Shown: piece by piece, positions 11,097-22,099 of the stretch
How the letters are laid out: every line of letters begins with the position of its first letter
Numbering within the stretch: position 1 is the first letter of the stretch
Origin: Diphasiastrum complanatum
Lineage: Eukaryota > Streptophyta > Lycopodiopsida > Lycopodiales > Lycopodiaceae
NCBI GenBank assembly: GCA_029204225.1
Contig: CM055094.1
Location: 12,499,314 to 12,563,313, forward strand
DNA length: 64,000 bases
Direction: 5' to 3'
Notes under the pieces: model-generated
Databases searched by the model: none
What the model was told of the DNA's origin: nothing
Seen by the model: the letters and a program-made list of their open reading frames with translations, nothing else
Made by a program: the position numbers and the translations under genes

Positions 11097-12573
11097 TAAA
11101 TGAGTAAAAGTACAATACCAACATCATCAAACTTAATGTAAAGAGTGGGATCATATTCACTTTTAACAAAAGAAAGTGAAATGAGATAGCAATGTAATCT
11201 TGAATTCCAAGATCTCGAGGCATAGATGCTTCTTTGGAGATGACATACTTTGTCCTCCATTCCATGCTTGATGAACCCTTGTGGCTGGTCCATATAGATA
11301 TCCTCTTCCAAAAAACCATTCAAGAAGGCATTAGAGACATCCATTTGACGTAGGATCCATCCAAAATGTCATGCAAGTGCAATGATTAGCCTTATTGTGA
11401 CCAAGATTGTGACCATCTTGGCCACGAGTGCACAATTTTCCTCGTAGTCTATCCCTCTCTGTTTAGCATAACTTTTTGCAACTAATCTTGCTTTACGTTT
11501 GTTAACACTCCCATTTGCATTCAACTTAAGCTTGAAGACCCACTTGCATCCTATTACATTCCTTTGAGGTCTATCAGCAAGTAACCAAGTTTCATTCTCA
11601 ATCAAGGCATTATTCATCCAACATAGTTTTATACCATTATTTGGAGTTCAATGCTTCTTTAACATTAGATAGTTCTTCAAAACTAGATAAAGCATCAGAA
11701 GAGGATGAGATACCCTCGGCTTGCTTCCCTCTGCCTTGATATGTGAGCCTTGATGGCTCCACTTTTTCCCTTGAAGATCTCCTTGGTGTGATAGGTGGGT
11801 TTGGTGCTTGTTCCTCCATGAGCTTCTCCTCAAAATTAAGATCTTGCTCCTTGGCCATCTTCTTCTTGATTGTTGGAGCACTTGAGCCTTCTTAAAGCAC
11901 ATGCATATTATGTTCATCAAAGATAACATCCCTTGAAACAACAAACTTGTTCAAGGCTGGGAGATAGATTTTTTAGCCCTTGCTTGAGCTTGCATATCCA
12001 AGCATGATCCCTCTTGTGAAAGATGGATCCTCCTTGGTTCTTGTTTCCAATGGTACATGCACATAACATTTACACCCAAAAACTTTCAAGTGATTAATAT
12101 TGGGTTTACTTCCATACAACATCTCATAAGGAGTTTTGTCTTCAATTGCTTTGCTAGGCACCCTATTCATCAAGTAGTTCGCACATACACGAGATTCACC
12201 CCAAAAAAGATTTGGGCAAACAAGCATCCAATCTTAACGCCTTAGAACACTCACATAATGTTCTATTCCTTCTTTCAGCAACTCCATTTTTTTGAGGGGT
12301 GTAAGGACAAGAAGTTTCTTTCTTGATCCCCTCCTCCTCACAAAAGGCCTTTGACTAATTGGAGATGTACTCTCCACCATTATCACTTCTAAGAATCTTG
12401 ATGCTATGATTATGATACTTTCTCACAAAGAATTTGAACTTTACATAAGTATCAAATACTTGAGACTTGAAATAAATTAAGAACACCCAACAATATCTGG
12501 AGTGGTCATCAATGAAGGTTAAAAACATGGATGAACCTCCATTAGATTTGGTGCTAGCAATATGCACATCCAA
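11097..12573 (-). pseudogene. Copia B integrase and RT N-terminal half
   Basis: Minus-strand pieces in order: FLTFIDDHSRYCWVF and ILRSDNGGEYIS (integrase core, 12,573-12,355); a gap with PQKNGVAERR-like coding; NYLMNRVPSKAIEDKTPYEMLYG (12,227-11,973); a linker with TPRRSSREKVEPSRLTY; and RT blocks GCKWVFKLKLNANGS, KARLVAKSYAKQRGIDYEE and DVSNAFLNGFLEED. The last stretch ends with the residues just before YVDD, at the Copia A insertion point. Stops at several joints make it non-coding today. Confidence 0.9.
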
Positions 12574-12629
12574 GTGTATGAGTTCAAGAGGATGAGATGA
12601 CTTTGTGATGGAGTTTAGGAAACACCTTC

Positions 12630-14083
12630 TTATGTTTCAAAAACTTTGTCTTCCTTCCCAAAAGACCTTGGTAGGCCTAAAGCATACTCCTCTTTGATCA
12701 TAGCCTCCATGGAACCCGAGTTGACATGTCCAAGTCTTTTGTGCCATAAAGTGAAGGTAGATATCTTGCTCTTCTCGGCCAACATGACAACATTAGCATC
12801 CACAAATGCATCCAACTTACAAAGTTTGCCAAGTATAGTGCCTTTAGCCACTATCTTACCCTTCTTCTTGATGAAACATTCATTTGAAGCAAAATCAACA
12901 TTAAAACCATTGTCTACCATTTGGCCAACACTTAATAGATTCTTTGTTATTGTAGGAATGTACAAAACACCTTCTATGTTGATCTTTTTGGAGGATCCTA
13001 AGCAAAGGGAAATGTTACCAACTCCTTCAATCTTGCAAGATTCATCATTTGCTGTATAGATAGATTTTATAGGTCCATCATAAGATAAGAGAGAAGAGAA
13101 AAACTCCCTTTTGCTAGTCATGTGTGAACTAGCTCCTGAATCGATCCACCAAGGATCTTCTCCTTTGAAGCTTGTTGAAGAAAATATGGACATCATGAGG
13201 GAGTCCTCATGTGAACTCTCATCCTCCTCCTCCTTGCTCATGTTGTCTTGGCTTTGATCTTGCTTCCTCTTGAAGCATTCCAACGCATAATGTCCCATCT
13301 TGCTACAATAGTAGCACTTCACCTCGGATTTGTCCTTCTTGACTTTGGTAGCTGATGGAGATTGGCTTTGAGGGTCCTTCTTGATCCTCAAGCTTTGTTG
13401 AAGCCTTCTTGAATGTTGATCCTTTGTCTTTGGACTTCCATTTGCCTTTGGTGAAGAGATCTTGGTCATCTCTACCTTGGATGGAAAGTCTACTCATCCT
13501 CTCTTGCATTTGGCTCCTTCTTGACTCCTTGGCCATGAGTGTGCCTTGGAGCTCTTCAAGTATGGGTAGCTTACCCATAATTCCATATTCTTGAACCAAA
13601 TTGTCAAATTCAAAGCTTATTTCATTCAAGATGAGTTGAACAAGCTCTTCGTCCTTGATAGAATCACCTATGAAAGCTAGCTCCTTGTTCAATTCCTTCA
13701 CTCTTAAGACAAAGGTATGTGCACTCTCTTTTTTTTTTGATAGCTTCTATAGATTTGATTCTTTAAAGCTAATATCCTAGTTTGGTTTTTGGATTCGTAG
13801 ACCTTTTGCAAAGTCTCCCAAGCATCTTTAGTCGAAGTGCGATCTCCTATTTATCTTAAGCGTTCATTGGTAACATTCATTTTTATACAATGTAGTGCAA
13901 TATTGCACCTCTTGTTGTATTTGGCCTTTTCTTGAGGATGAATAGGTTCATCCTCCTTACCATTTACAATCTCCATTAGATCTTGCATGTCATGATGGAT
14001 TTCATTCTAAGTTTCCATAAAAAATAGTTAGTTTTGTTGAGCCTTTCATTAGTATCCAAAAGATATGCATTTAAAGATGCCAT
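12630..14083 (-). pseudogene. Copia B gag, protease and GAG-pre-integrase
   Basis: From 14083 the minus strand reads a gag N-terminus with in-frame stops before 13,701. An open gag stretch follows (13,701-13,303) and then, after a frame shift, the longest piece (13,469-12,630, 279 aa). That piece holds the CCHC knuckle CYYCSKMGHYALEC, the intact protease motif WWIDSGASSHMT, the VLYIPTITKNLLSVGQM block and LWHKRLGHVN. It ends at a stop at the start of the integrase zinc region. The poly-A/T run near 13,730 is a likely site of one frame shift. Confidence 0.9.
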
Positions 14084-14757
14084 CTCTTCTCCCAATCAAG
14101 GACTTGACACAAATAAAAGTTAAAGCTATTGATTTGATTGAACATCTATCTTATCCCACTTCTTAGGGACCTAAAAAGATCAGTAATAAACTTCCTATAA
14201 AGATCTAAGAATGATTTTGAACAAAATCAAATCATAGAATACTAGAAACAATGCACTTGCTTGATTGAAGTAGACAAAACTAGTAGAATTTCTCCTCTTT
14301 CTCAAAGAACATAAAAGCTTCCAAATGATCTGATCAAGAGTGAATTTCAGCAACCTAATATCCTTCCAAATTCATTTGCAAAAGATCTAAATGAAACTTA
14401 ATGAGGATGCAACACAACGTGACTACCTAATCACAAGCAAAATTTGATCCAAATTAATGAAAAATTGATCTAATTTGATGCATAAGGCAAGCAATGGTTG
14501 GACTGAACCTAAATCACTTTAGGAGGTGTCCTCAACTTCTTAGAACATTCTTGAAGAGTCCCCAAATCTCTGATCTTCCCTCTCTTTGAATGCTAGAAAG
14601 CTTCCTCTATGAAATCACCTCCAAAACTCGCTTAGAAATCAATGCTTGGAGCAAGCAAAACTTGCTACCTTGGTAATGTGGACTGAATTCAACTTTGCCT
14701 TTGGTTTTAGACACCTAAACACTTCTATCCAAATCTTCATGCAAAAAAAAAAAGATA
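14084..14757. other. unassigned; possible Copia B leader
   Basis: No coding match. A minus-strand Copia B should have its leader, primer site and 5' LTR here, but no tRNA-iMet primer complement is seen. The sequence is AT-rich and carries an A-run at about 14,744. Confidence 0.35.
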
Positions 14758-15640
14758 TCAGGATATGAGGCAGTGGATTAAACATCTGCAAGAAGAAGAG
14801 AAGCTTGAAGCTACTAGAGCAACAACCGAAGTTCGTTCTTTACATTGTAGCCACCGAAAAAATCACGTACAAATATGAATGCTCAGTTGCATCACCATGA
14901 AGAACCCTTCAAGATGACTGAACTGGAAGCATTGCAAACAGAACTGCTCATGAATATTTTGTCTAGTAAGATCAATATTTCGTTGGGAGAGTTCCTAAAG
15001 TTGGTGCCAAAAGCAAAAGAAGTATTAGCGCAAAAGTTAACTCAAGCTGAATCGGAAGTCCATCAGGAGCCACGTTTTTGTGCTAGATTTGAAGAATCTA
15101 ACGAAGTACTCTATGTCGGAGCAGCTTGGGAAAGTGTACAAAAAAATATCACCCTGCCGATACAGCATAGACAATTTCCTAATGAAGCAGCTGTGATAGA
15201 TGGCGGTTCGGGAGTAACCTGATTTCTACAAAGCTATGTGCAAAATGGGGCCTTACAAAAATAAAACCTGCGACTTTTAGCTAGCTGATCAAACGACAGT
15301 TTGTCCGCGAGAAATGGTTGAAGATATACCTGTTATAATTGCCGGAGTACATTTTGTCATTACTTTCATAGTAATGGACTTACCAGAAGATTGATTCAAA
15401 GTATGTTGCACCCTTACTGAATAAAGACAAAGGAAAAGTAAAGGATGATTCTATAAGTCAAAGTTCTAGCACAACATCAAAGAAGTCTTCACCTTTAAAG
15501 AAGAGTTTATCTTCTCGGAGGTCATCACCTTCATGATCAATTCTTGCTAAAAAGACTAAGCAAAGATCCAAGACAAATCTTTTTGACAAAGAACAAGCAA
15601 ATAAAAGTCCACGATAACTGCATCTCACAGGTGTCATGGG
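14758..15640 (+). pseudogene. Gypsy gag-protease remnant
   Basis: Open frame 14,875-15,222 (115 aa) encodes a SLGEFLKLVPKAKEVLAQKL block and then the retropepsin-like VIDGGSGV, as in the protease of plant Gypsy elements. After a frame slip the protease continues (LCAKWGLTKIKP, then TVCPREMVEDIPVII) with stops to about 15,400. A Lys/Ser-rich tail follows. No RT, RNase H or integrase lies between this and the LTR at 15,668, so the element is internally deleted or was a non-autonomous form. Confidence 0.7.
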
Positions 15641-15667
15641 ATTGCCACCAGTTTTGGTGGGAGATAC

Positions 15668-16413
15668 TGTTGGAGGGTTTGCAGATCCCAAGACAACCCT
15701 AACCCTAGTTAATAAGTGAGAGGGATTTGGCACCCTGTGTGTGTAAGTCCAACCCAATGATCACATAGAGATTTGATTAATTAGAAAATCAATACAAGAA
15801 CTTTAGGCCTTTTTGTGGGACTCTTAATGTCGCAGGGCCTAAATGTCAAGTTAGTGAATAAAGTTGGGTTTCCCTCCAATTTGGATGGTTCTCACTCTTT
15901 TTTAAATTTCAATAATTAGGGAGGCAAAAATGGACCAATAGGATTCAGAGACCAGGGTCCTCCTTTCTACTATAAAAACGGACCAATTGGAATTTGCTAC
16001 ACATGTACATATCTTTATTTCAATAAAGCAGATTGGTTCTCTTGTGAAATGGATTTATGATTGTCCTTGCTTTCTATCACTTTTTCTCCATCTCTCATGC
16101 TTTTCTTGTGTTTTGCTAATTGTTGGATCTGATTGTTATTGGGATTGCATGTTTTTATACTTTTTATGAGAGAGAAAGGGAGAGAGAGAAAGAGTAAGTT
16201 ATCTTCATTGTGGATAGTGTTAATGGATGTAGTGTTAATGCTTAGGGTTAGTGGATGGTGGAGTTAGATGTGAATCTTTCATTCATGCTGAAATTTGAAC
16301 TATGCTATCGCTCTCATGGAAACGAATCTACGCGTGACAACTAACTTCATCTCCTCAATGCTAGATTGATTAGATCTTGGGTTGAGGATAAGCAAGGAAA
16401 GAAACCCACTATA
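15668..16413 (+). repeat. Gypsy LTR, plus orientation
   Basis: About 746 bp, TGTTGGAGGG to CCCACTATA. It matches the minus-orientation LTRs at 23,235-23,979 and 59,972-60,719 and the partial one at 63,151-63,837. It is preceded by a purine-rich GGTGGGAGATAC, consistent with a polypurine tract and a 3' LTR role for the protease remnant upstream. It contains a GAGAGAGAAAGGGAGAGAGA run near 16,170. No target duplication is seen. Confidence 0.85.
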
Positions 16414-16429
16414 GATCTACAAGTATAAG

Positions 16430-16530
16430 TATAGACCACGACAATGTATCAAGATACAAAGCCAGGCTAGTTGTGAAAGGATTCTAAACAAACACATGTC
16501 CGAAATATGACTTAGAACATATTTCCACAG
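16430..16530 (+). pseudogene. Copia RT scrap
   Basis: The plus strand reads RYKARLVVKGF, a stop, then TNTCPKYDLEHIST. This is the KARLVAKGY..Q..GIDYEETFSPV region of Copia RT in decayed form. It is very short and adjoins the LTR at 15,668-16,413. Confidence 0.6.
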
Positions 16531-17228
16531 ACATTCGGCTTTTTCACATTTCTCAAAAAATCGAATGCAGTTGATGCACAAAAGACAACGACAACTAACC
16601 GGAAGCCATTAGAATTAACATAAGACTTCTTTTGATTATTATAGTTTTAGATTAATCATCTCTCATGCAAGATTAGATTAATCAATCTCTCCATTTCTTA
16701 AATAAAGGAGCATCGTGAGAGAGCAGATAGACATGCAGATATGCATAGTAATGTCATGCATAGTAGCGAATAAAGCTAGTACATGTGTTACTAGTTATTC
16801 AGAACAGATAAATAGAAAATATACGTAGCTAGCAGTAGCTAGTTGCTCGTGAGAGAGAACACCTCTCTTGCACCGACGCACTGTTCTGGGAAACAGACAA
16901 CGATCAAAATTTGTGTTGTAAACTTTCTGATAATAGATGAGTTGCAACATTCTGCCCATCATGTGCAATCCGTCAATGATTTGTGATATTACTTCTGATG
17001 TCTCTAAGTCATTGATTGTTGACTAAACATTATCTATTGTTTATAAATTAATATCAAATATGTAGTGTCAGTCTGTGGTTCGAAAAATGATTAATCGTAG
17101 TATGAAACAATAGCTACAATTATATAGATCGACTCTATCTGGGTGCCCAAATTGAGAAACTTCAGAGGATTCCCAACAATGGTATTACAGCTGCGGAAAA
17201 AACATCTCTCTTTGGATCTCACCATCAA
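16531..17228 (+). repeat. probable Copia-type 5' LTR
   Basis: AT-rich non-coding sequence ending just before a tRNA-iMet primer site at 17,229. It shares the motif CCGACGCRCTGT and general layout with the LTR at 29,939-30,443, which also ends at a primer site. The left edge is not certain. Confidence 0.5.
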
Positions 17229-17240
17229 TGGTATCAGAGC
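17180..17240 (+). other. duplicated primer binding site
   Basis: TGGTATCAGAGC at 17,229-17,240 matches the tRNA-iMet primer site. A decayed copy, TGGTATTACAGC, stands at 17,180-17,191 with similar flanks (ACAATGG..GCTGCG and ATCAATGG..GCTGCG), so the region is a tandem duplication with period 49. Confidence 0.7.
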
Positions 17241-17249
17241 TGCGCGAAA

Positions 17250-18068
17250 AATGTCTCTATGGATTTCTCCAACAACTATAACAAAAAATATACCCCTTTG
17301 TCCTATCACCAATAGTGATGTTGATATAGCAAATGCATCCAAAAGTTTTGAAAAACTTGACACTCGGCCTTTCACAAGGGGTTTTTTCATCCAATGCCAC
17401 ACTCGGCCATCTATTGCATAGAAAATTAGCACACAACAAAGCTTTATGCAAAAGGATTTAGAAATATTTGCACCTAACCTCATGGCTTTGGCTCCTTCAG
17501 ATAAGGTCCTATTTTTCCTCTGGGCCACTCCATTTTGTTGTGGTGTCCTTGGGCTTGTGTACTCCCTCTTGATCCCATTTGCATCATAAAATGCTTTGAA
17601 CATGGTAGAAATGTACTCACCACCATTGTCACTCATCAAGCACTTGATCTTTGTAGAAAATTGAACCTCCCTTGCAATCATGAACTTGAAAAAGACATCA
17701 AACATCTCATCGTTGCTCTTTAGTAGATACACCCAACAAAATCTACTAAAATAATCGATAGGTTTTATTTCATGATCTAATAGACATCTTCGAAGAATGT
17801 GATATACTCCCATTAGGTATAATTGTCCAACTATCAAGCTATATGGAGCAGCTTTTATTATCAACTTTTGTTGATCTAGGGAGGGCAGTGAAGGATCAGG
17901 TCGTCCTCTCACAAGATACTCTACTATGTCCACAGCCCACTCATGAACTACATCAACATAAAAGATGTGAGCATAAGGGAGTTCATCATCAACTCCCACC
18001 TCCTCCTGATGAGTCGTCAATTTGGAAAGATGGTCAACCAAATAGGGTTGGCTGTCGGTCCTAACCAC
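17250..18068 (-). pseudogene. Gypsy-Copia chimeric open frame
   Basis: One minus-strand open frame of 325 aa (18,068-17,091). Its first 105 or so residues are a Gypsy RNase H-integrase linker (HEWAVDIVEYLVRG, LIVGQLYLMGVYHILRRCL). It then passes without a stop into a Copia integrase core (DYFSRFCWVYLLKS, SDNGGEYIS, TPQQNGVAQRKNRTLSEGAKAMRL). The Copia part degrades after about residue 210. The join is near 17,760. This is a rearrangement between two unrelated retroelements that happens to keep a frame. There is no sign that it is a gene. Confidence 0.8.
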
Positions 18069-19190
18069 TATTTGAAATTCAAGTTGTAATAACCCTCCGG
18101 TAATGCGGCCTATCGTACAAGGTCAGTTAACCAAATACAACAAGCGTTGATGATCAACAAAAAAAGGGTTGGCCAAAAGGTAATGTCAAAATTTCTTGAT
18201 GTTAAAGATCATGGCAAGAGCGTCTTGCTCGATGATGGTATAGTTGGTCTCTGCTTCAATGAGCTATCGGCTCGCGAAGCGGATGGGAAATCTTTTTTCT
18301 TTTCCCCTGGTTGTATCAACACAATCCCTATTGCATACTTGGATGCATAGGTATGTATGTGAAATTCTATGCTCCAGTTTGGACACCATAAGATAGGGGA
18401 GGTGACAAGAGCTTATTTGATTTTCTCGAAGGCGTCTAAGGCTTCTTGTGTCCACTTAGGTTCAACAGTAAGATGATAGATTGGACTTGCCAATAAGGCA
18501 AACAACAATATGAAATATTTGTAATAATTGGTGTGTCCCATAAAGGTGTAGACATCATGTACTGTTTTGGGTAGGGTCACCTCAATTATTACTTTGGTTC
18601 TATTCGGATTTGTGGCAATCTCGTATTATATGTCCTAAAAGAATGCCATGGGTTACCCATATTTGGCATTTGGCCGGGTTAAGGGAGATGTCATATTTTT
18701 AACATTGTTGCAGAACTCGTTCCAGACGATTTAAGTGGTACCTTCAAGCTGAATGTACACACAAATAATCAAGGAACACTTCTAATAATTTTCTAGAAAA
18801 ATTCTTTGAAGACATGTTGCATAACTCTTTAAAAGGTGCTAGGTGCATTGCACAATCCAAATGGCATTACATGAAAGGCATTGTTGAAAGGGCAGTCTTA
18901 CGCTAGTCTTCTGGTGCTATTTGCACTTGATTGTATCGACTGAATCCGTCGAGAAAACTATAGGCCTATTTTCTTGCTATTCGTTCAAGCACTCCTTGGG
19001 TAAAAGGTAAAGGGAAGTGGTCTTTCTTTATGACTGCGTTAAGATTCATGTGTAACTTCCCATTCTTATTAAGCATAATCACAATAGAGGCTGCTGATTT
19101 TCTGTAGATAGCTGAAGGTGCTACAAAAACAGCCAGTTTGAAAAGACTGTTAACAGTCACAACTGATGATGAGTAACACAAGCCTGACAA
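18069..19190 (-). pseudogene. Gypsy RT and RNase H remnants
   Basis: The minus strand carries MLNKNGKLHMNLNAVIKKDHFPLPF with VLERIA (19,190-18,966). This is the plant Gypsy RT block around VDYRxLNxVTxKDHFPLPFIDQVLERxA with its start lost. Pieces of the YxxF..DxxSGYNQ, VMPFGLCNAP and RNase H regions follow downstream with many stops. It leads into the Gypsy linker of the chimeric frame, so the two were one element. Confidence 0.72.
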
Positions 19191-20360
19191 TTGTTGGGTG
19201 CATCCTGATCAGTCAAATGTGATGCAGATCTCCTCACACCCCTATGAAGAGCCATATACTCTATGGCAACCTGTTTTCATTCAATAATAATCCCGAATCT
19301 TTCATTGTCACCACTGCTACATGGGCATAAAGGAATCAACTGTGCGACTAAGAAAATGGAACTGAAATTGATTATTCCATGTCTTACAGTTTGAGGCAAT
19401 ATCAATGATCAATGAGGACATTACATTGTTGCATCTGGAACACCTAGCCACGAACTAAAGGGGCTTTTTGCTATACTCGGACTAAGGTAGTGTCAGCACA
19501 ATAGGCGTCCACGGTTTGAGCACGACAACGAGGGAGAAGAAGCGGTTGTGAGCTGAAATCGGGCCAGCCAGCCGACACATCAGTGGCCGAAGAGTGCAGC
19601 CAGACCTGCATTGAATCTGTAAACAGAAGACATTTTTTTTCTGTGGACAGAAATGCGTTTGACTATCAGAGAAGAAAAAAAAAGTGCTAGATCCTCTGCT
19701 AAGAATGCGATTTTTATGTCTTGATTGCGTGGATCGCCTTCCAGTTTCCAATCCAGATACTCCCAATGTTCAATAGCAACGCGCAATTTGTAGTAGCCAC
19801 ACTTCCTCAATGCAAGAGAGCAGCCATAAGTTTGAAGGAGAGACCGTGAGCAGGAGAAGAAGAAGAGTGAAGGAGCAAAAAGTAAAGGAGCATCAGTGAG
19901 CGTGTGAAGAAGAAGGCCAGCAGAGGTCGGACAGCAGGTCCGAGAAGGGAGCGCGGCTAGTGGCAAATCATGGCAGACAGAGAGGAGCATAGAAGCCATA
20001 AAGCAAGTGAAGAGAGAGTGCGACCAGAATGCTGCCAATAGTGGGCCCGCATTTTGCTTTCTGAAATCGACACAATACACACCATTATCGGAAGTATCGA
20101 AGAGCTAGAGCAAAATCTAAGACCAGGCATGGCCATCCTCAGAGATCAATGAGGTTTTTTACTTATTTCATCACTTCCTCCGAGTAAATGGTACACATGA
20201 TGTTAATCTTACTCATTTTGACGGTGTTTTTTTTAATATGAGTGGAAAGTGCCCGATTAACTGACCGTAGGCATATCGTTTGCTTGAAAAGTAAATTTGG
20301 TGAAGTAGAATGCAAATGGCTATCTGGATGATCGTTTATAAATTGGCAGAACAGAATTTC
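19191..20360. other. unassigned sequence
   Basis: Overlapping minus-strand open frames (19,482-20,080) have no recognised domain and look like chance frames. No LTR edges or RNA genes are seen. Confidence 0.35.
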
Positions 20361-20407
20361 GATTGCACGTATTATTGCTTTTGAAGTATGCTGTTCTGAC
20401 ATTCAAC

Positions 20408-20590
20408 GGTCAGGGGGGGGCGGGGGGGAGGGCGACCAGCAAGGAAGGCCCTAGGGCTTTGGGCCTTCCCCTACGTAATGCCATTGTGCGAAGGTTTTTT
20501 TTTTTTTTTTTTCGCAAATTTTTTTACGTTTGTGGTGAAATGTGGATGTGGACAGCCAATGACGAGCTGCCACATAGCACATGCACATTT
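20408..20590. repeat. G-run, GC hairpin, T-run and foldback segment
   Basis: A G-rich run at about 20,412-20,431 is followed by a perfect 9 bp inverted repeat (GGAAGGCCC at 20,443 and GGGCCTTCC at 20,461), a T-run of about 18 and a foldback around GTGGACAGCCAATGACGAGC with flanking AAATGTG and CACATTT. A related foldback stands at 30,785-30,835. Confidence 0.55.
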
Positions 20591-20690
20591 CATCGGAGAG
20601 AGGAGAGAGAACGTGCATTCCACCGGAGAGAGGAGAGAGAAAGTGAATTCCACCGGAGAGAGGAGAGAGAATGACAGATTCCTAGGAGAG
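20589..20690. repeat. 33 bp tandem repeat, about 3 copies
   Basis: Units built on CGGAGAGAGGAGAGAGAA are repeated at 33-base spacing, the last one decayed. Frames through it read FHRREERE-like units, which is a by-product of the repeat. Confidence 0.85.
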
Positions 20691-20759
20691 AGAAAATTGG
20701 ATGGACATTATGCTCCTGGAGGTGGACCCAAAATACAAAGGACACCTGAGCACAAGGCA

Positions 20760-22099
20760 TTACGTTAATAGAAAGGCTATGTGTCGATTACGGTTCGAAA
20801 AAGTTCCATGAAGTGGTTGTTTTGTTTATAGTTTATTACGATGCATGTTTAATGTTCTATAGAAACGGAATGCTCGAAAAAAACTGCAATCGAACTCAAT
20901 AATGGTACTCCTATGCTTGTTGTAAAGTGTGTATGCACTCTTTTTGTATGTGATTATAAAAATATTGTTGATCCTCTTGAAACATAGAGGCGGCTTAATG
21001 CTCGGTGAGGGTGAAACATAATTCTCAGGCTACGAATGAACCAACCTTTACAGTGATTATTCGCACCTAGAACACCCCACCCAGGTTACCCGTTGAAACA
21101 CACGGGCCTTGGGAGGTGAACACTTGGACACCTAGCTAACAAAGTGTGCCAACCCCCTGAGCACGGTAAGAACGAATGTCGAACTTTCAAAACATCGTCA
21201 GGCAAAATTGGAATCTTAAATGTTGGAAGGAAAACCGTTGAGAACTTAATGTGCTATCAAGCAAAACTTGAATCTTAGGGGCTGAGAAACCCACTCGTGT
21301 CATAAATCACCATGTATTACTGAAAATTATGAACCACATGACCTTAAGTTTAGGGATGTACCCATAAATCTTAGCCCCAACAAGATTAACAGTTTATGTG
21401 CATCACCAAACTAAGGGCCATACTCGATAAAGTACCTTATGAAACGAAGGGCACTCCTACAATGTAAGGGAATACCGCTGCAAAACAATTTGGAATAGTA
21501 TGTATTGACCTTCGTGAACAGTGAATCATATGCGACCTATAAGAGCAACTCTCAAGACTTGATTTTTATGTGCATTCCATGATGAAACGTTATTATAACT
21601 CTTGGGAATAAGTCAAGCCAATGGTAAGGGAAGTCCCAACAAAGGTTAAGGCCTACAGAGGGTAGAAGACAACTTCCTAAGTAAATGGTATGCGTTACCA
21701 ACCTGAACCCTTTCATGACTGAAAGTAGGGTTGCAAAGAACTGCCAAGCCTTGCAAAAGAGACATGCCATAAAACCCATTTGGAGTAGGAAAGCACTATC
21801 GACCGCACTAAGGAAAGAATCATGTGTATCAGGATTAGATAGGATTAGATCTCAACCCACAAATTGAATAACTCTTGGAGATCTTTTATGAGATCGGACC
21901 TCCCCTGCAACGTGCCTTTGGTAACGAGAATATTCTTCAAGTTCACTTTGAAGATGTTAACAAGGACTTTAATATAGAAGGAATCTTTAAGAGGTTTTGA
22001 TAGTACTGTAGTAACATCTTCACCATATGACCTTTTGATGGATTTCGATGGTGCAACTTGTGCTACTCAGATCAGATCTACTAGATCTCTTCCACTTGA
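20760..22099. other. unassigned sequence
   Basis: No coding match, LTR edge, tRNA or tandem repeat is seen apart from a short doubled AGGATTAGAT at 21,831. It may be old retroelement body beyond recognition. Confidence 0.3.

Larger units (their letters stand above)
11097..14083 (-). mobile_element. Copia B, older Copia split by Copia A
   Basis: A minus-strand Copia coding region starting at the ATG complement at 14083 and running gag, zinc knuckle, protease, GAG-pre-integrase, integrase, linker and RT down to 11,097. There it is cut by Copia A and resumes at 5,253. Several stops and frame shifts show it was already decayed or has decayed since. Its 5' LTR and primer site are not recognised upstream (14,084-14,757), and its RNase H and 3' LTR are missing at 5,185. 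It is related to Copia A (similar zinc knuckle, WWIDSGASSHMT and YVDD blocks) but clearly diverged. Confidence 0.92.

Noticed and set aside
19482-20080. Minus-strand frames suggesting a Cys/Leu-rich protein
   Set aside because: Two overlapping frames, no motif, no splice or promoter context and no similarity that I recognise.
20589-20690. CRISPR-like array from regularly spaced repeats
   Set aside because: The units are contiguous 33 bp tandem copies without unique spacers, in plant nuclear DNA.
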